Below are positions 1-7,045 of a stretch of DNA of 15,284 bases, piece after piece. The notes under the pieces are model-generated. The model saw only the letters and a list, made by a program, of their open reading frames with translations, was not told the origin of the DNA and searched no databases. A program made the position numbers and the translations under genes. The stretch comes from an uncultured Erysipelotrichaceae bacterium (lineage in GTDB: Bacteria; Bacillota_I; Bacilli_A; Erysipelotrichales; Coprobacillaceae), in contig URQL01000021.1 of assembly GCA_900550005.1 (NCBI GenBank), forward strand, positions 1 to 15,284, written 5' to 3'. How positions within the stretch are numbered: position 1 is the first letter of the stretch; every line of letters starts with the position of its first letter.

Positions 1-1
1 A

Positions 2-691
2 AATTTTGGTAATGCTCTAGCTGGTTTTTTAGCAAAACAAATGGGTTGTCCAATCCATAAAATTTTATGTTCTTCAAATTCAAATCATATTTTAACAGAT
101 TTTTTTAATACAGGTGTATATGATGCCAATCGTGAATTTTGTAAGACGAGTGCACCGGCTATGGATATTTTAGTTTCTAGTAATTTAGAACGGTTAGTTT
201 ATTATCTAAGTAATCAAGATGAAAAATTTGTAGCTGAGGCCATGCAAAAATTAAATACAACAAAAAAATATGAAGTTTCTAAAGAAATTTTTAGTAAAAT
301 GCAGGAAGAATTTGTGGCAGGGTATGCAAATGAACAACAAATCCAACAAGCGATTAAAGAAATGTATGAAACAAATCATTATTTACTTGATACACATACA
401 GCAACAGGTTATCACTTCATAAAAGAATACCGTAAAACACAAAAAGAAATTTATCCAACGATTTTACTTGCAACGGCTTCACCTTATAAATTTCCAGAAT
501 CGGTTTATCATGCTTTAACTAATCAACAAATACCAGAATACGATGCTTTAAAGGCATTGAAAGAAATGACTTTAGTTGATTTACCTAAACCATTGATTGG
601 ATTAGAAAATAAAGAAGTATTATTTAAACAAACCATTCCTAAAGAAGCAATTCTTGATTTTGTTAAAGAAAAAGTCGCAGGAGGTAAATAA
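2..691 (+). CDS. thrC: Threonine synthase, C-terminal part (5' end outside window)
   Basis: Threonine synthase is a PLP enzyme that converts O-phosphohomoserine to threonine, the last step of threonine synthesis. The open frame runs in from the window edge. The visible 229 codons begin with NFGNALAGFLAKQMG, the phosphate-binding loop that anchors PLP, and continue with VYDANREF and TSAPAMDILVSSNLERL, both typical of the long bacterial ThrC type of roughly 490-500 residues. About half the protein, including the PLP lysine, therefore lies upstream. The internal ATG at 41 is not the start, because the conserved loop precedes it. The stop lies 1 nt before thrB, and the thrB ribosome binding site is inside the thrC end, so the two form one operon. 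The fragment looks intact. Confidence 0.93.
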   Translation, partial: NFGNALAGFLAKQMGCPIHKILCSSNSNHILTDFFNTGVYDANREFCKTSAPAMDILVSSNLERLVYYLSNQDEKFVAEAMQKLNTTKKYEVSKEIFSKMQEEFVAGYANEQQIQQAIKEMYETNHYLLDTHTATGYHFIKEYRKTQKEIYPTILLATASPYKFPESVYHALTNQQIPEYDALKALKEMTLVDLPKPLIGLENKEVLFKQTIPKEAILDFVKEKVAGGK

Positions 692-692
692 T

Positions 693-1579
693 ATGAAAGT
701 ACGTGTAAAAGTACCGGCAACAAGTGCTAATTTAGGTCCTGGATTTGACGTCGCTGGATTAGCTTTAACGATTTATAATGAATTTGTTTTTGAATTATTA
801 GATGAAGGAATCGAAATTATAGGTTGTCCTGAACAATTTTGTAACCAAGATAACTTAACTTATCAAGCTTTTCGTCAAGGGGCTAAACAATGTGGTTTAG
901 AATACCGTGGTTTGCGTATTGAAAGTTATGGGGATGTTCCTTATACAAGAGGGCTTGGAAGTAGTTCCACTTGTATTGTGGCAGGGATCGTAGGGGCCTA
1001 TGCTTTTAAAAATAAAGCTCATGAACGTAAAGAAATTTAGCGACACTTATTGAAGGCCATCCTGATAACGTTGCTCCAGCGATTTATGGCGGACTCACGG
1101 TTTCTGTTATGGAGGAAGAAGAGGTCGTGACCTTAAATATTCCAATTAAACAAGATTATCGTTTTGTGGCTTTGATCCCTCCTTTTACACTTTCAACAGA
1201 AAAATCACGTAGTATTTTACCTAATCAAATCTCACGAAAAGATGGAATTAAAAATGTTTCTCACCTTGCTTTACTTGTTGCTTCTTTGATCAATGGGTAT
1301 GATGAGGGATTAAAAATAGGATTTAAAGATTATTTACATCAACCTTATCGTGGCCATTTGATTGAAAATTATTTTGATATTATGGCTGCTTTAAAACAAG
1401 ATGAAAAAGTTTTAGGTTCGTATCTTTCTGGAGCTGGCCCTACGATCATGGCTATCATTCAGGCGGATGATTTAATGGGCGTGGTTCGTATTAAAGAGGA
1501 TCTTGGGGATCTTATTTCGAACTGGGAAGTAAAAAAATTGGAATTAGATACACGTGGTTATACTTATGATTATGAATGA
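693..1579 (+). pseudogene. thrB: Homoserine kinase, frameshifted
   Basis: Homoserine kinase (GHMP kinase family) phosphorylates homoserine to give the ThrC substrate. Translation starts at ATG 693, 8 nt after AGGAGG at 679-684. The first frame reads VPATSANLGPGFD and the ATP-binding loop GLGSSSTCIVAG, then meets TAG at 1038-1040. The -1 frame opens exactly there and continues with LATLIEGHPDNVAPAIYGG and ends with the family motif LSGAGPT. Joined, the two parts give about 295 residues, the normal length. The simplest repair is one missing T in the short T run at 1036-1038 (reading EILAT); a slightly larger deletion of -1 class is equally possible. As written, the protein stops at 115 residues and lacks most of the catalytic fold. 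This may be real loss or a sequence error. Confidence 0.9.
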
Positions 1580-1599
1580 GCACCTTTTTGGTGCTTTTT
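1579..1599 (+). terminator. Intrinsic terminator after thrB
   Basis: Stem AGCACC/GGTGCT with a TTTTT loop, followed by a T run at 1595-1599. It overlaps the last base of the thrB stop codon and closes the thr operon. Confidence 0.85.
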
Positions 1600-1610
1600 A
1601 AATTAGATTT

Positions 1611-1619
1611 TGGTATAAT
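1611..1619 (+). promoter_or_regulatory. Extended -10 promoter for tcdA
   Basis: A perfect TATAAT at 1614-1619 is preceded by TGG, giving an extended -10. No good -35 is visible, since that region falls inside the preceding terminator. It lies 27 nt upstream of the tcdA start codon. Confidence 0.7.
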
Positions 1620-1645
1620 ATTGAAGACAAAGGAAGGTAGTTAAA

Positions 1646-2353
1646 ATGAATGAACAAAATATAAGAAGTGCCATGCTTTATGGTGAAAACTTCGATGAAA
1701 TATTAAAACAAAAAACCGTTTGTGTATTTGGTGTTGGTGGTGTAGGCGGATTTGTTTGTGAAGGTCTTGCTCGTATTGGAATTGGTCATTTAATTTTGGT
1801 TGATCATGATACAGTAAGTATTTCCAATTTAAATCGTCAAATCGTTGCTCGTCATTCAACTATTGGAAAATATAAAGTGGACGTCATGAAAGAAAGGATT
1901 CAAGATATTGATCCAATGATTCAAGTAGATGTCTATAAAGAATTTTATCTACATGAACAAAAAATAGAAGAAATTTATAAAAATGTTGATTATGTTGTTG
2001 ATGCGATTGATACGGTGTCAGCTAAGATCGAACTGGTTGTTAAATGTCAAGAATATGGTGTCCCAATTATTTCTTCGATGGGAACTGGAAATAAAACGGA
2101 TCCTCAATATTTGCAAGTTTGTGATGTTTTTGAAACAAAAATCGATCCATTAGCCAAAGTGATGCGTAGAGAACTTAAAAAAAGAAATATTCAACATTGT
2201 TTATGCGTTTACTCAAGTGAAACACCTAAAAAACCTTGTATTCTTCAAGTAAATGAAAACGGAAAAGTGACACCTGGAAGTTCCCCTTTTGTTCCTAGTA
2301 GTGCAGGGTTAATGATTGCTAGTCGTGTGACTCGTGATTTATTAAATTCATAA
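1646..2353 (+). CDS. tcdA: tRNA threonylcarbamoyladenosine dehydratase
   Basis: This 235-residue member of the ThiF/MoeB/E1-like superfamily is predicted to cyclise t6A37 to ct6A in tRNAs that read ANN codons, using ATP. The nucleotide-binding glycine loop GVGGVGG is at residues 29-35. The acidic LVDHD follows at 51-55 and NLNRQ at 61-65, the adenylation Asn/Arg motif. DAID is at 119-122 and SSMGTGNKTDP at about 143-153; the last motif, with PLAKVMRREL and VYSSETP, separates TcdA from ThiF and MoeB. There is no CxxC zinc pair. The start is supported by AAGGAAGG a few bases upstream and by its own extended -10 promoter. The length is slightly below that of E. coli TcdA. No terminator follows, so transcription may continue into the next genes. 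Confidence 0.9.
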   Translation: MNEQNIRSAMLYGENFDEILKQKTVCVFGVGGVGGFVCEGLARIGIGHLILVDHDTVSISNLNRQIVARHSTIGKYKVDVMKERIQDIDPMIQVDVYKEFYLHEQKIEEIYKNVDYVVDAIDTVSAKIELVVKCQEYGVPIISSMGTGNKTDPQYLQVCDVFETKIDPLAKVMRRELKKRNIQHCLCVYSSETPKKPCILQVNENGKVTPGSSPFVPSSAGLMIASRVTRDLLNS

Positions 2354-2403
2354 AGAGTTTATATTATTTATATAAAATAGTAAAAGAAAGTGAGGAAAAA
2401 AAT

Positions 2404-2664
2404 ATGGAACATGTAACAGCAATACCAATAGGAGAAGATTTTGAAAGATGCTTTAAAATTGTCGAAGAAACAATGAAAATCGATGGAAAACATTTAACAG
2501 ATAAAGAATTAGAATTATTAACAAAAGATGTCATGGATACATCCGTTATGATCGGTGGCGATTATTCAAGTGAATGTATTCGTGAAATTTTACTAGACTA
2601 TATTCGTGAAGATTTTTATCCGCGTTTTAAAAAACTTCATGCTGGCGAATTAAGAGGTGAATAG
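2404..2664 (+). CDS. Uncharacterised 86-aa protein
   Basis: I do not recognise this family. The frame starts at ATG 2404 behind GTGAGG and ends 2 nt before the next gene. Its last codons contain the GAGGTG ribosome binding site (2654-2659) of the downstream hydrolase, so the two are very likely translationally coupled. The product is acidic, soluble in appearance and predicted mostly helical, with no signal peptide, membrane span or metal-binding cluster. The coupling, good ribosome binding site and neighbour-like codon use make it a real gene. The upstream 50-nt gap is AT-rich and could hold a weak promoter (TATAAAAT at 2371-2378), but I see no convincing -35. Confidence 0.75.
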   Translation: MEHVTAIPIGEDFERCFKIVEETMKIDGKHLTDKELELLTKDVMDTSVMIGGDYSSECIREILLDYIREDFYPRFKKLHAGELRGE

Positions 2665-2666
2665 AG

Positions 2667-3416
2667 ATGGAAATTTATTGTGAAATCAAGACAGAAGAGG
2701 GCGTTTTAAGAGGTATGATGAATCGTCCTAAGCAAAAGAAATACCCTTTAGTCATTCTGCTTCATGGTTTTACTGCAAATCGTTTAGGACCTTGTTTTGC
2801 TTTTGTTCGTTTAGCTCGCGAGTTAGAAAAACAAGGGATTGGGTCGATGCGCTTTGACTTTCTTGGCAGTGGAGAAAGTGATGGTGATTTTAAAGAAATG
2901 ACGTATATGTCTGAATGTAAACAGGCCATTTATATCTTAGAAGAAGTAAAAAAATTAGAAGATGTTACGGAAATCTATTTATTAGGACATAGCATGGGTG
3001 GTGCAATCGCAGGAAATATTGCTGCCCTTTTTCCTGATTTGATTAAAAAATGTTGTTTATGGGCACCTGCTTTTTGTATGCCAAGTTTAATTCGTTATGT
3101 AAAAGAAAACAATCAACTTCCTTTAATGGAAAATAGTTTTTATGATTGTAAAGGATTAAAATTATCTAAAGAATTTGTTGATCAAATCATTGATTTAGAT
3201 CTTTATTTACACTTAGAAGATTATAAAAATCCATTGATGATCATTCATGGAAATGAAGATGATACGGTACCTTTTGCAAGTTCTAAAACGTATTTAAAAC
3301 AATATGATCGTGATGATATTGAATTTATTGAACTTGATAAGGGCTCTCATAATTTTGAAGTGTATAATGAAATCACCCCTGTATTAGAACATACGGTTGA
3401 ATTTTTTATAAAGTAA
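2667..3416 (+). CDS. Alpha/beta hydrolase, feruloyl-esterase-like serine hydrolase
   Basis: This is an intact 249-residue cytoplasmic alpha/beta hydrolase. The oxyanion-hole region is LLHGFTANR (31-39) and the conserved loop is FDFLGSGESDGD (63-74). The nucleophile elbow is GHSMGG with Ser109, the acid is Asp198 in HGNEDDTVP, and the base is His228 in SHNFE. Spacing and sequence resemble small bacterial cinnamoyl/feruloyl esterases such as Est1E and related carboxylesterases. The substrate cannot be read from the sequence; without a signal peptide it would act inside the cell on an ester, perhaps an imported or lipid-derived one. The gene is coupled to the 86-aa gene upstream, and only 14 nt separate it from the 404-aa gene downstream. 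Confidence 0.88.
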   Translation: MEIYCEIKTEEGVLRGMMNRPKQKKYPLVILLHGFTANRLGPCFAFVRLARELEKQGIGSMRFDFLGSGESDGDFKEMTYMSECKQAIYILEEVKKLEDVTEIYLLGHSMGGAIAGNIAALFPDLIKKCCLWAPAFCMPSLIRYVKENNQLPLMENSFYDCKGLKLSKEFVDQIIDLDLYLHLEDYKNPLMIIHGNEDDTVPFASSKTYLKQYDRDDIEFIELDKGSHNFEVYNEITPVLEHTVEFFIK

Positions 3417-3430
3417 AATGAGGTGAATTT

Positions 3431-4645
3431 ATGAATAAGAAAAAAATTCAGGATTATATTAATAAACATGAATCCACTTATCAATCGAAGTATAAATACC
3501 ATAGCAGTTACCAAATGAATCAAAATTGCTATAAATTTCATTATTATATGCGTGATTCACAATTACAACAAATCAATATTTTCTTTGAAATCTTACTTGA
3601 AGATGAAATTTCAGTAAAATTTGCGGAAAATTTACATGATTATGAACAAGTTGCTTTAACGATTGAAGCTTTAAAGGTATTAGAACGTTATATTGGTGAA
3701 AAAACATCCTTATCTTGTGATGATATTAAAGATTATATTGATCAAGATGCTTCATCACGTTCAATTGATTCTTTGGAAAATCAAGATTTGATCAATATTT
3801 TAAATTACTTAGAGTATCATCGTGGGACAACACAAAAATCAATCGATCAATTTTATGAAATCTATATTCCGTATATACAAAAATTACTTGATCAATTAGA
3901 TTATAAGACGTTTTTAAAATCGATTAATATGCTTTGTGATGAAATTTTATATGAACATTTTTGGCAAGGAATTAATCTAAACTATATGGATCAAGAATAT
4001 TATTTCCATCTTTATTATTTTAGAAAAATCATTGAAATGTGTATTAATCATATTGATATTATCTATATCCGTGCCAGAAAAGAAATTGAAGACTTAATGG
4101 TTCGCTTATTTGATTATCAACGTTTTACTTTTTGTATGATTTCCGTTTTAGATGATATTGTATGTAATCAATATATTGTGGATGCTTTCTTTAGTATGTT
4201 GAGTACACGTTTTAAACTAATCAAAGAACGTGGAGACGAAGGAAATTTAGCTTACTCTTATTTATATAGTTTCTATATTGGTGATGAGCAAATGCAAGAA
4301 AAATATCGTGAAATTTTCTTTGAAAGTGTCGTTGATGATATTTTAACGATCATGAATCATGATATGCAAATTGCCTTAGGTAATTATTTGTTAAAAACTG
4401 GAGGATATGAAATTTTATTAAATCTATTTAAAAAAGATCATAACTCTTATATTTTTAAATGCTTCCCAATCGAAGATATTCCAACAAAATTACATGGCCA
4501 AGTAAAACGTGAATTAGTTAATACATTAAAATATTACAGTCAATTAATGGATGAACCCCAATACCGTTTAGGTTCATTGGAACAAATTATGAACATCAAT
4601 CGTTTAATTTTAGAATATTTTAAGGAGGATATTTATGAAAATTAA
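3431..4645 (+). CDS. Uncharacterised 404-aa protein
   Basis: I do not recognise this protein. Start ATG 3431 follows GAGGTGA (3420-3426). The 404 residues are rich in Tyr, Asp, Ile and Leu, with regularly spaced hydrophobics that suggest an all-helical, repeat-like soluble fold. There is no signal peptide, no clear membrane helix and no recognisable catalytic motif. The last 11 nt overlap the next gene, and the strong AAGGAGGA site for that gene (4622-4629) is inside this one, so the two are co-translated. It sits between an intact hydrolase and a hydrolase-like protein without its catalytic serine, which suggests a shared task with one or both, possibly as a scaffold. That is inference from position only. 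Confidence 0.82.
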   Translation: MNKKKIQDYINKHESTYQSKYKYHSSYQMNQNCYKFHYYMRDSQLQQINIFFEILLEDEISVKFAENLHDYEQVALTIEALKVLERYIGEKTSLSCDDIKDYIDQDASSRSIDSLENQDLINILNYLEYHRGTTQKSIDQFYEIYIPYIQKLLDQLDYKTFLKSINMLCDEILYEHFWQGINLNYMDQEYYFHLYYFRKIIEMCINHIDIIYIRARKEIEDLMVRLFDYQRFTFCMISVLDDIVCNQYIVDAFFSMLSTRFKLIKERGDEGNLAYSYLYSFYIGDEQMQEKYREIFFESVVDDILTIMNHDMQIALGNYLLKTGGYEILLNLFKKDHNSYIFKCFPIEDIPTKLHGQVKRELVNTLKYYSQLMDEPQYRLGSLEQIMNINRLILEYFKEDIYEN

Positions 4646-5525
4646 AAAAAGTGGCTGGTTTGGAATTTTAGGATTAACTTCTGTTTTATCAGGATATGCT
4701 TTATATAAAAGTTCATCTTACTTTTCAAATGAATTGATGGATGCAAAACAAGATAAAAATGAAAATTACCGTGTTCAAATTGATGATGCTTCTTGTTTGC
4801 AAATAAGAAATGATGAAAAGGAAGCTTTAAATGGATATTATTTTGATTATCAAGCAGGAACAACAATGGTGATCATTCATCCTTATCGTTATGATTCCAT
4901 TGATATGCTAAGTTATGTTGATTTTTTTAAACAACATCTTCATTGTAATTTTTTACTCATTGATTTATATGGCCATGGGGGTAGTGATGGCGATAATGTA
5001 AAATTAGGTGGTCATGATCAAGAAGATCTACTTGCCTGGATCCGTTATTTAGATGAACACTATGATGGAAATTTAGTTTTATTTGGTAAAGAAATGGGAG
5101 CAAATGTTATTATTAATGCTTCTAGTAAGCTTAACCAATTTGATCAAATTAAAGCTATTTTGCTTGATGGCGCTTATAAGAATGTAGATCATTTTATTGC
5201 TTATCAATTACAAAGAAAATATCATGTATGTAAATATCCTTTCATTTATTTAATGAAAAAAATGATTTTAAATCGTTATGCAATCGATATCGATAAGTTA
5301 GATAGTGTTGAAAGAATTAAAGATCTTCAAATTCCAACATTATTTATTCATACGAAAAAAGATCGCTTTGTACCAATCAAAGATGTTTTTGACTTATACA
5401 ATAATGCAAAGTGTGAAAAAGAACTTTTCATTTTAAAAGATCAAGAAGCTTTGTATGAATTAGAAAAAACAGAAGATCATTATTTAGAACTTTTTGATTT
5501 ATTTTTAGATCGTTATGTTAAATAA
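4635..5525 (+). CDS. Membrane-anchored alpha/beta-hydrolase-like protein lacking catalytic Ser and probably His
   Basis: The protein has 296 residues. Residues 8-24 form a hydrophobic N-terminal segment after KIKK, likely a membrane anchor, and the rest is an alpha/beta-hydrolase fold. Fold markers are VIIHPYRYDS (79-88), LIDLYGHGGSDGD (108-120), LLDGAYKN (176-183) and HTKKDRFVP (239-247), the last holding the acid Asp243. The nucleophile elbow, normally G-x-S-x-G, reads GKEMG with Glu153 in place of serine, and no GH or SH motif appears where the catalytic His belongs (about residue 271). Ser to Glu needs at least two base changes, so a single sequencing error does not explain it. Related proteins are the membrane-anchored YqkD-type hydrolases. 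The protein may be a non-catalytic partner or binding protein. It overlaps the upstream gene by 11 nt. Confidence 0.82.
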   Translation: MKIKKSGWFGILGLTSVLSGYALYKSSSYFSNELMDAKQDKNENYRVQIDDASCLQIRNDEKEALNGYYFDYQAGTTMVIIHPYRYDSIDMLSYVDFFKQHLHCNFLLIDLYGHGGSDGDNVKLGGHDQEDLLAWIRYLDEHYDGNLVLFGKEMGANVIINASSKLNQFDQIKAILLDGAYKNVDHFIAYQLQRKYHVCKYPFIYLMKKMILNRYAIDIDKLDSVERIKDLQIPTLFIHTKKDRFVPIKDVFDLYNNAKCEKELFILKDQEALYELEKTEDHYLELFDLFLDRYVK

Positions 5526-5601
5526 TTTAACATAAAAACAAATTGTTTTCCCATAATTATCACACAATTTAAAAATACAATAGTTTATGAGGTGAAATTG
5601 A

Positions 5602-5970
5602 ATGAAAAAAAATAAATTAGCAATCACGCTTTACGTCTTTGGATGTTTAAGTTTTGCTTATGTAGGATTTACTTTATATAAATCTTATGATTATATTAAA
5701 GGACTTATTGATTATGGAACACTTACACTTAGCGATAGCATGAGTGATGTTATTCAATATGTAGTAGGGAATTCTTTTGAATATTTAGTTTATGGTCTTG
5801 TCTTGATTGCTTTAGGTTACCTTATTCAAAAATTAGTTCAACCTAAAGTCATTGAAACAACTCCAGTTGAAGAAACTTCAAAAGAAGTTGAAACAAAGGA
5901 TGAACCACAAACAAGTCAAGAACTGGAAGAAGCTAGTCAAGAAGCAGAAGATACAGTAGAAGCGGAATAA
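5602..5970 (+). CDS. Small two-helix membrane protein with acidic C-terminal tail
   Basis: I do not recognise the family. The 122 residues start at ATG 5602, 6 nt after GAGGTGA (5589-5595). Hydrophobic helices lie at about residues 6-25 and 60-77, joined by a loop of about 34 residues. Residues 81-122 form a highly acidic Glu/Thr/Ser-rich tail, probably disordered and, by the positive-inside rule, probably cytosolic with both termini inside. A 76-nt gap separates it from the upstream gene, with a possible TACAAT (5576-5581) but no good -35. The segment after its first helix, GFTLYKSYDYI, resembles GYALYKSSSYF in the preceding protein. Its stop codon is inside the hairpin of the terminator. 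Confidence 0.78.
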   Translation: MKKNKLAITLYVFGCLSFAYVGFTLYKSYDYIKGLIDYGTLTLSDSMSDVIQYVVGNSFEYLVYGLVLIALGYLIQKLVQPKVIETTPVEETSKEVETKDEPQTSQELEEASQEAEDTVEAE

Positions 5971-5983
5971 TCTGCTTCTTTTT
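5958..5983 (+). terminator. Intrinsic terminator overlapping the end of the membrane-protein gene
   Basis: Stem AGAAGCGGA/TCTGCTTCT (9 pairs, one G-U) with an ATAA loop and then TTTT. The loop is largely the TAA stop codon. It ends the 2404-5970 gene group. Confidence 0.8.
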
Positions 5984-6001
5984 AATTTGAGCATTATCTG
6001 T

Positions 6002-6057
6002 TTCAATTACATCATTTTATGCTTAAATGATCAAATTGAACGAGTGATGATGTAATT
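6002..6057. repeat. Overlapping, mutually exclusive inverted repeats
   Basis: Two alternative helices share bases. Helix A is a hairpin at 6002-6040 in which TTCAATT pairs with AATTGAA and ATCATTT pairs with AAATGAT, separated by a symmetric 2x2 internal loop. Helix B pairs AATTACATCAT (6005-6015) with ATGATGTAATT (6047-6057), a perfect 11-bp match. They cannot form together. This stretch is intergenic. It could be a switching RNA leader, a regulator-binding region or a small mobile-element remnant; the sequence alone does not decide. Confidence 0.55.
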
Positions 6058-6059
6058 AA

Positions 6060-6104
6060 AAATTTGTTTACTTATAAGTAGTATACTCTAAAGTAAACAA
6101 ATTT
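6060..6104 (+). promoter_or_regulatory. Perfect 14-bp inverted repeat around a promoter-like core (probable operator)
   Basis: AAATTTGTTTACTT (6060-6073) and its exact reverse complement (6091-6104) flank a 17-nt centre. The centre holds the palindromes ACTTATAAGT (6070-6079) and AGTATACT (6080-6087), the latter containing a -10-like TATACT. The AGTA/TACT-rich layout resembles operators of MarR/HxlR-type regulators; that comparison is from memory and weak. No gene follows before the terminator at 6121. The core is nearly symmetric, so transcription in the other direction is also possible. Confidence 0.5.
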
Positions 6105-6120
6105 GTAGAATAAATTGGGC

Positions 6121-6157
6121 AAAAGAATCTCATTGGTTGAAAGGGGATTCTTTTTTT
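6121..6157 (+). terminator. Isolated intrinsic terminator with no gene in front of it
   Basis: Stem AGAATCTC (6124-6131) with GGGATTCT (6144-6151), 8 pairs with one G-U, followed by seven T at 6151-6157. The nearest upstream gene already has its own terminator at 5958-5983, so this one would end a short transcript of about 65 nt starting near 6094, or it is left over from a lost gene. Confidence 0.75.
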
Positions 6158-6167
6158 ATTAGAAAAC

Positions 6168-6196
6168 TTTAAAAAAGAAAATGAATAAAGTATAAT
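6168..6196 (+). promoter_or_regulatory. Promoter for the gene at 6223
   Basis: TATAAT at 6191-6196 with a weak -35 TTTAAA at 6168-6173, spacing 17. ATAAAGTATAATA (6185-6197) is identical to the -10 region of the rpiR promoter at 7105-7117. Confidence 0.6.
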
Positions 6197-6222
6197 AAAA
6201 GAAAGAAAAGAGGCGATTAGTG

Positions 6223-7040
6223 ATGAATATGGAAATAAAATCCATAACGATGAATTCAGGATGTGTAGATATCCTTATTGATACAAAATCAAATAAGAAA
6301 AGAGTTTTTGTAGCTAAATTAAACGATTTTGATGAAGTAGGCACAGGACAATTAGTTGAAACAAAGAAAAAGAAAGTAGGGTATACTTACTTATTTCGGT
6401 TTGAATTGACAGAACGTTTTGATGCTTTTCATGATGGTTTATTAAAACTCGTTATAGCGGACCCAAGATTTCATTTACCTCAACAAACCCTTTATTTTAT
6501 TATTTATTCTTTAGATATGTTGATAAAAAGAAAGTGGAATCTTATTTTAATGATGCTGAAGAAAGAAAAACGAGGAATGTCGCTAAGCTTAAAGATAAAC
6601 CTAAGATAATGTATGATCAAAATGGTTATCATTCTATTTGGTTAGATATTAAATTAAATGAATGGGGATTGGAATACACATCAAATCATCGAAAATTGTT
6701 TGCTGAATATTTATTTACCTATAAAGAAACAAAAGGAAATGTATTAGAAGATTTAGAGTTTTATATTACTACTAATAATGGAACTATCATTTATCCAAAT
6801 TCTTATTTATTTAAAGATGGGCAAGTACCTAATAAAATTGATATATGGGCAGATGGAAAAGAACATCAATTACGTATTGGACCGGTTTTCCCTGTAAAAG
6901 AAAATGATGATTTTATTCAAAATGGAATGCGTCTTACGATGAGTTATAAAGATAAAAAGCAAGATTATTATGTGAGAAGAACTTATGTTTTAAAAGATGA
7001 AGTCTGGTTTGATGAAGAACTCTTTGCTTTACCAATATAA
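6223..7040 (+). pseudogene. Uncharacterised protein, interrupted by a frameshift
   Basis: I do not recognise the family. Translation probably starts at ATG 6223, 9 nt after AGAGG (6209-6213); GTG 6220 and ATG 6229 are alternatives in the same frame. The first frame stops at 6607-6609, but from about 6490 its translation becomes low-complexity, while the -1 frame carries a long, well-formed protein to 7040 (VESYFNDAEERK, then SIWLDIKLNEWGLEY, ending in ELFALPI). Adding one A to the A run at 6525-6529 gives IKKKVESYFNDAEERK and one product of about 272 residues. The protein looks soluble and beta-rich, with no signal peptide or catalytic motif I can name. It has its own promoter and terminator. 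Decay and sequencing error both remain possible. Confidence 0.7.
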
Positions 7041-7045
7041 AAGAT

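Noticed and set aside
654..692. Upstream start for thrB at 654
   Set aside because: It overlaps thrC and has no ribosome binding site, whereas ATG 693 has AGGAGG at ideal spacing and a typical N-terminus.
523..723. Minus-strand open frame across the end of thrC
   Set aside because: It is antisense to conserved ThrC coding sequence and has no recognisable product.
1029..1040. Programmed -1 ribosomal frameshifting in thrB
   Set aside because: The AAATTTA heptamer at 1033-1039 is not in the phase needed for a slip from the first frame, no downstream structure was seen, and the family is not known for it.
1641..1859. Minus-strand open frame inside tcdA
   Set aside because: Antisense shadow of the Rossmann region of tcdA; His-rich low-quality translation and no promoter.
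3347..3541. Minus-strand open frame spanning the hydrolase/404-aa junction
   Set aside because: Covers two supported genes and their ribosome binding site in antisense.
4642..4866. Minus-strand open frame opposite the membrane-anchored hydrolase-like gene
   Set aside because: Antisense translation of an AT-rich coding region; no signals.
6001..6057. Small inverted-repeat mobile element (MITE)
   Set aside because: Only one copy is in the window, and no target-site duplication flanks the arms, so the repeat is reported only as structure.
6159..6344. Minus-strand open frame covering the promoter of the 6223 gene
   Set aside because: It overlaps a clear + strand promoter and ribosome binding site; its translation is a Phe-rich artefact of A runs.
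6523..6534. Programmed -1 frameshifting at the A run of the 6223 gene
   Set aside because: The run has only five A before G, so the canonical A-AAA-AAG heptamer is not present.
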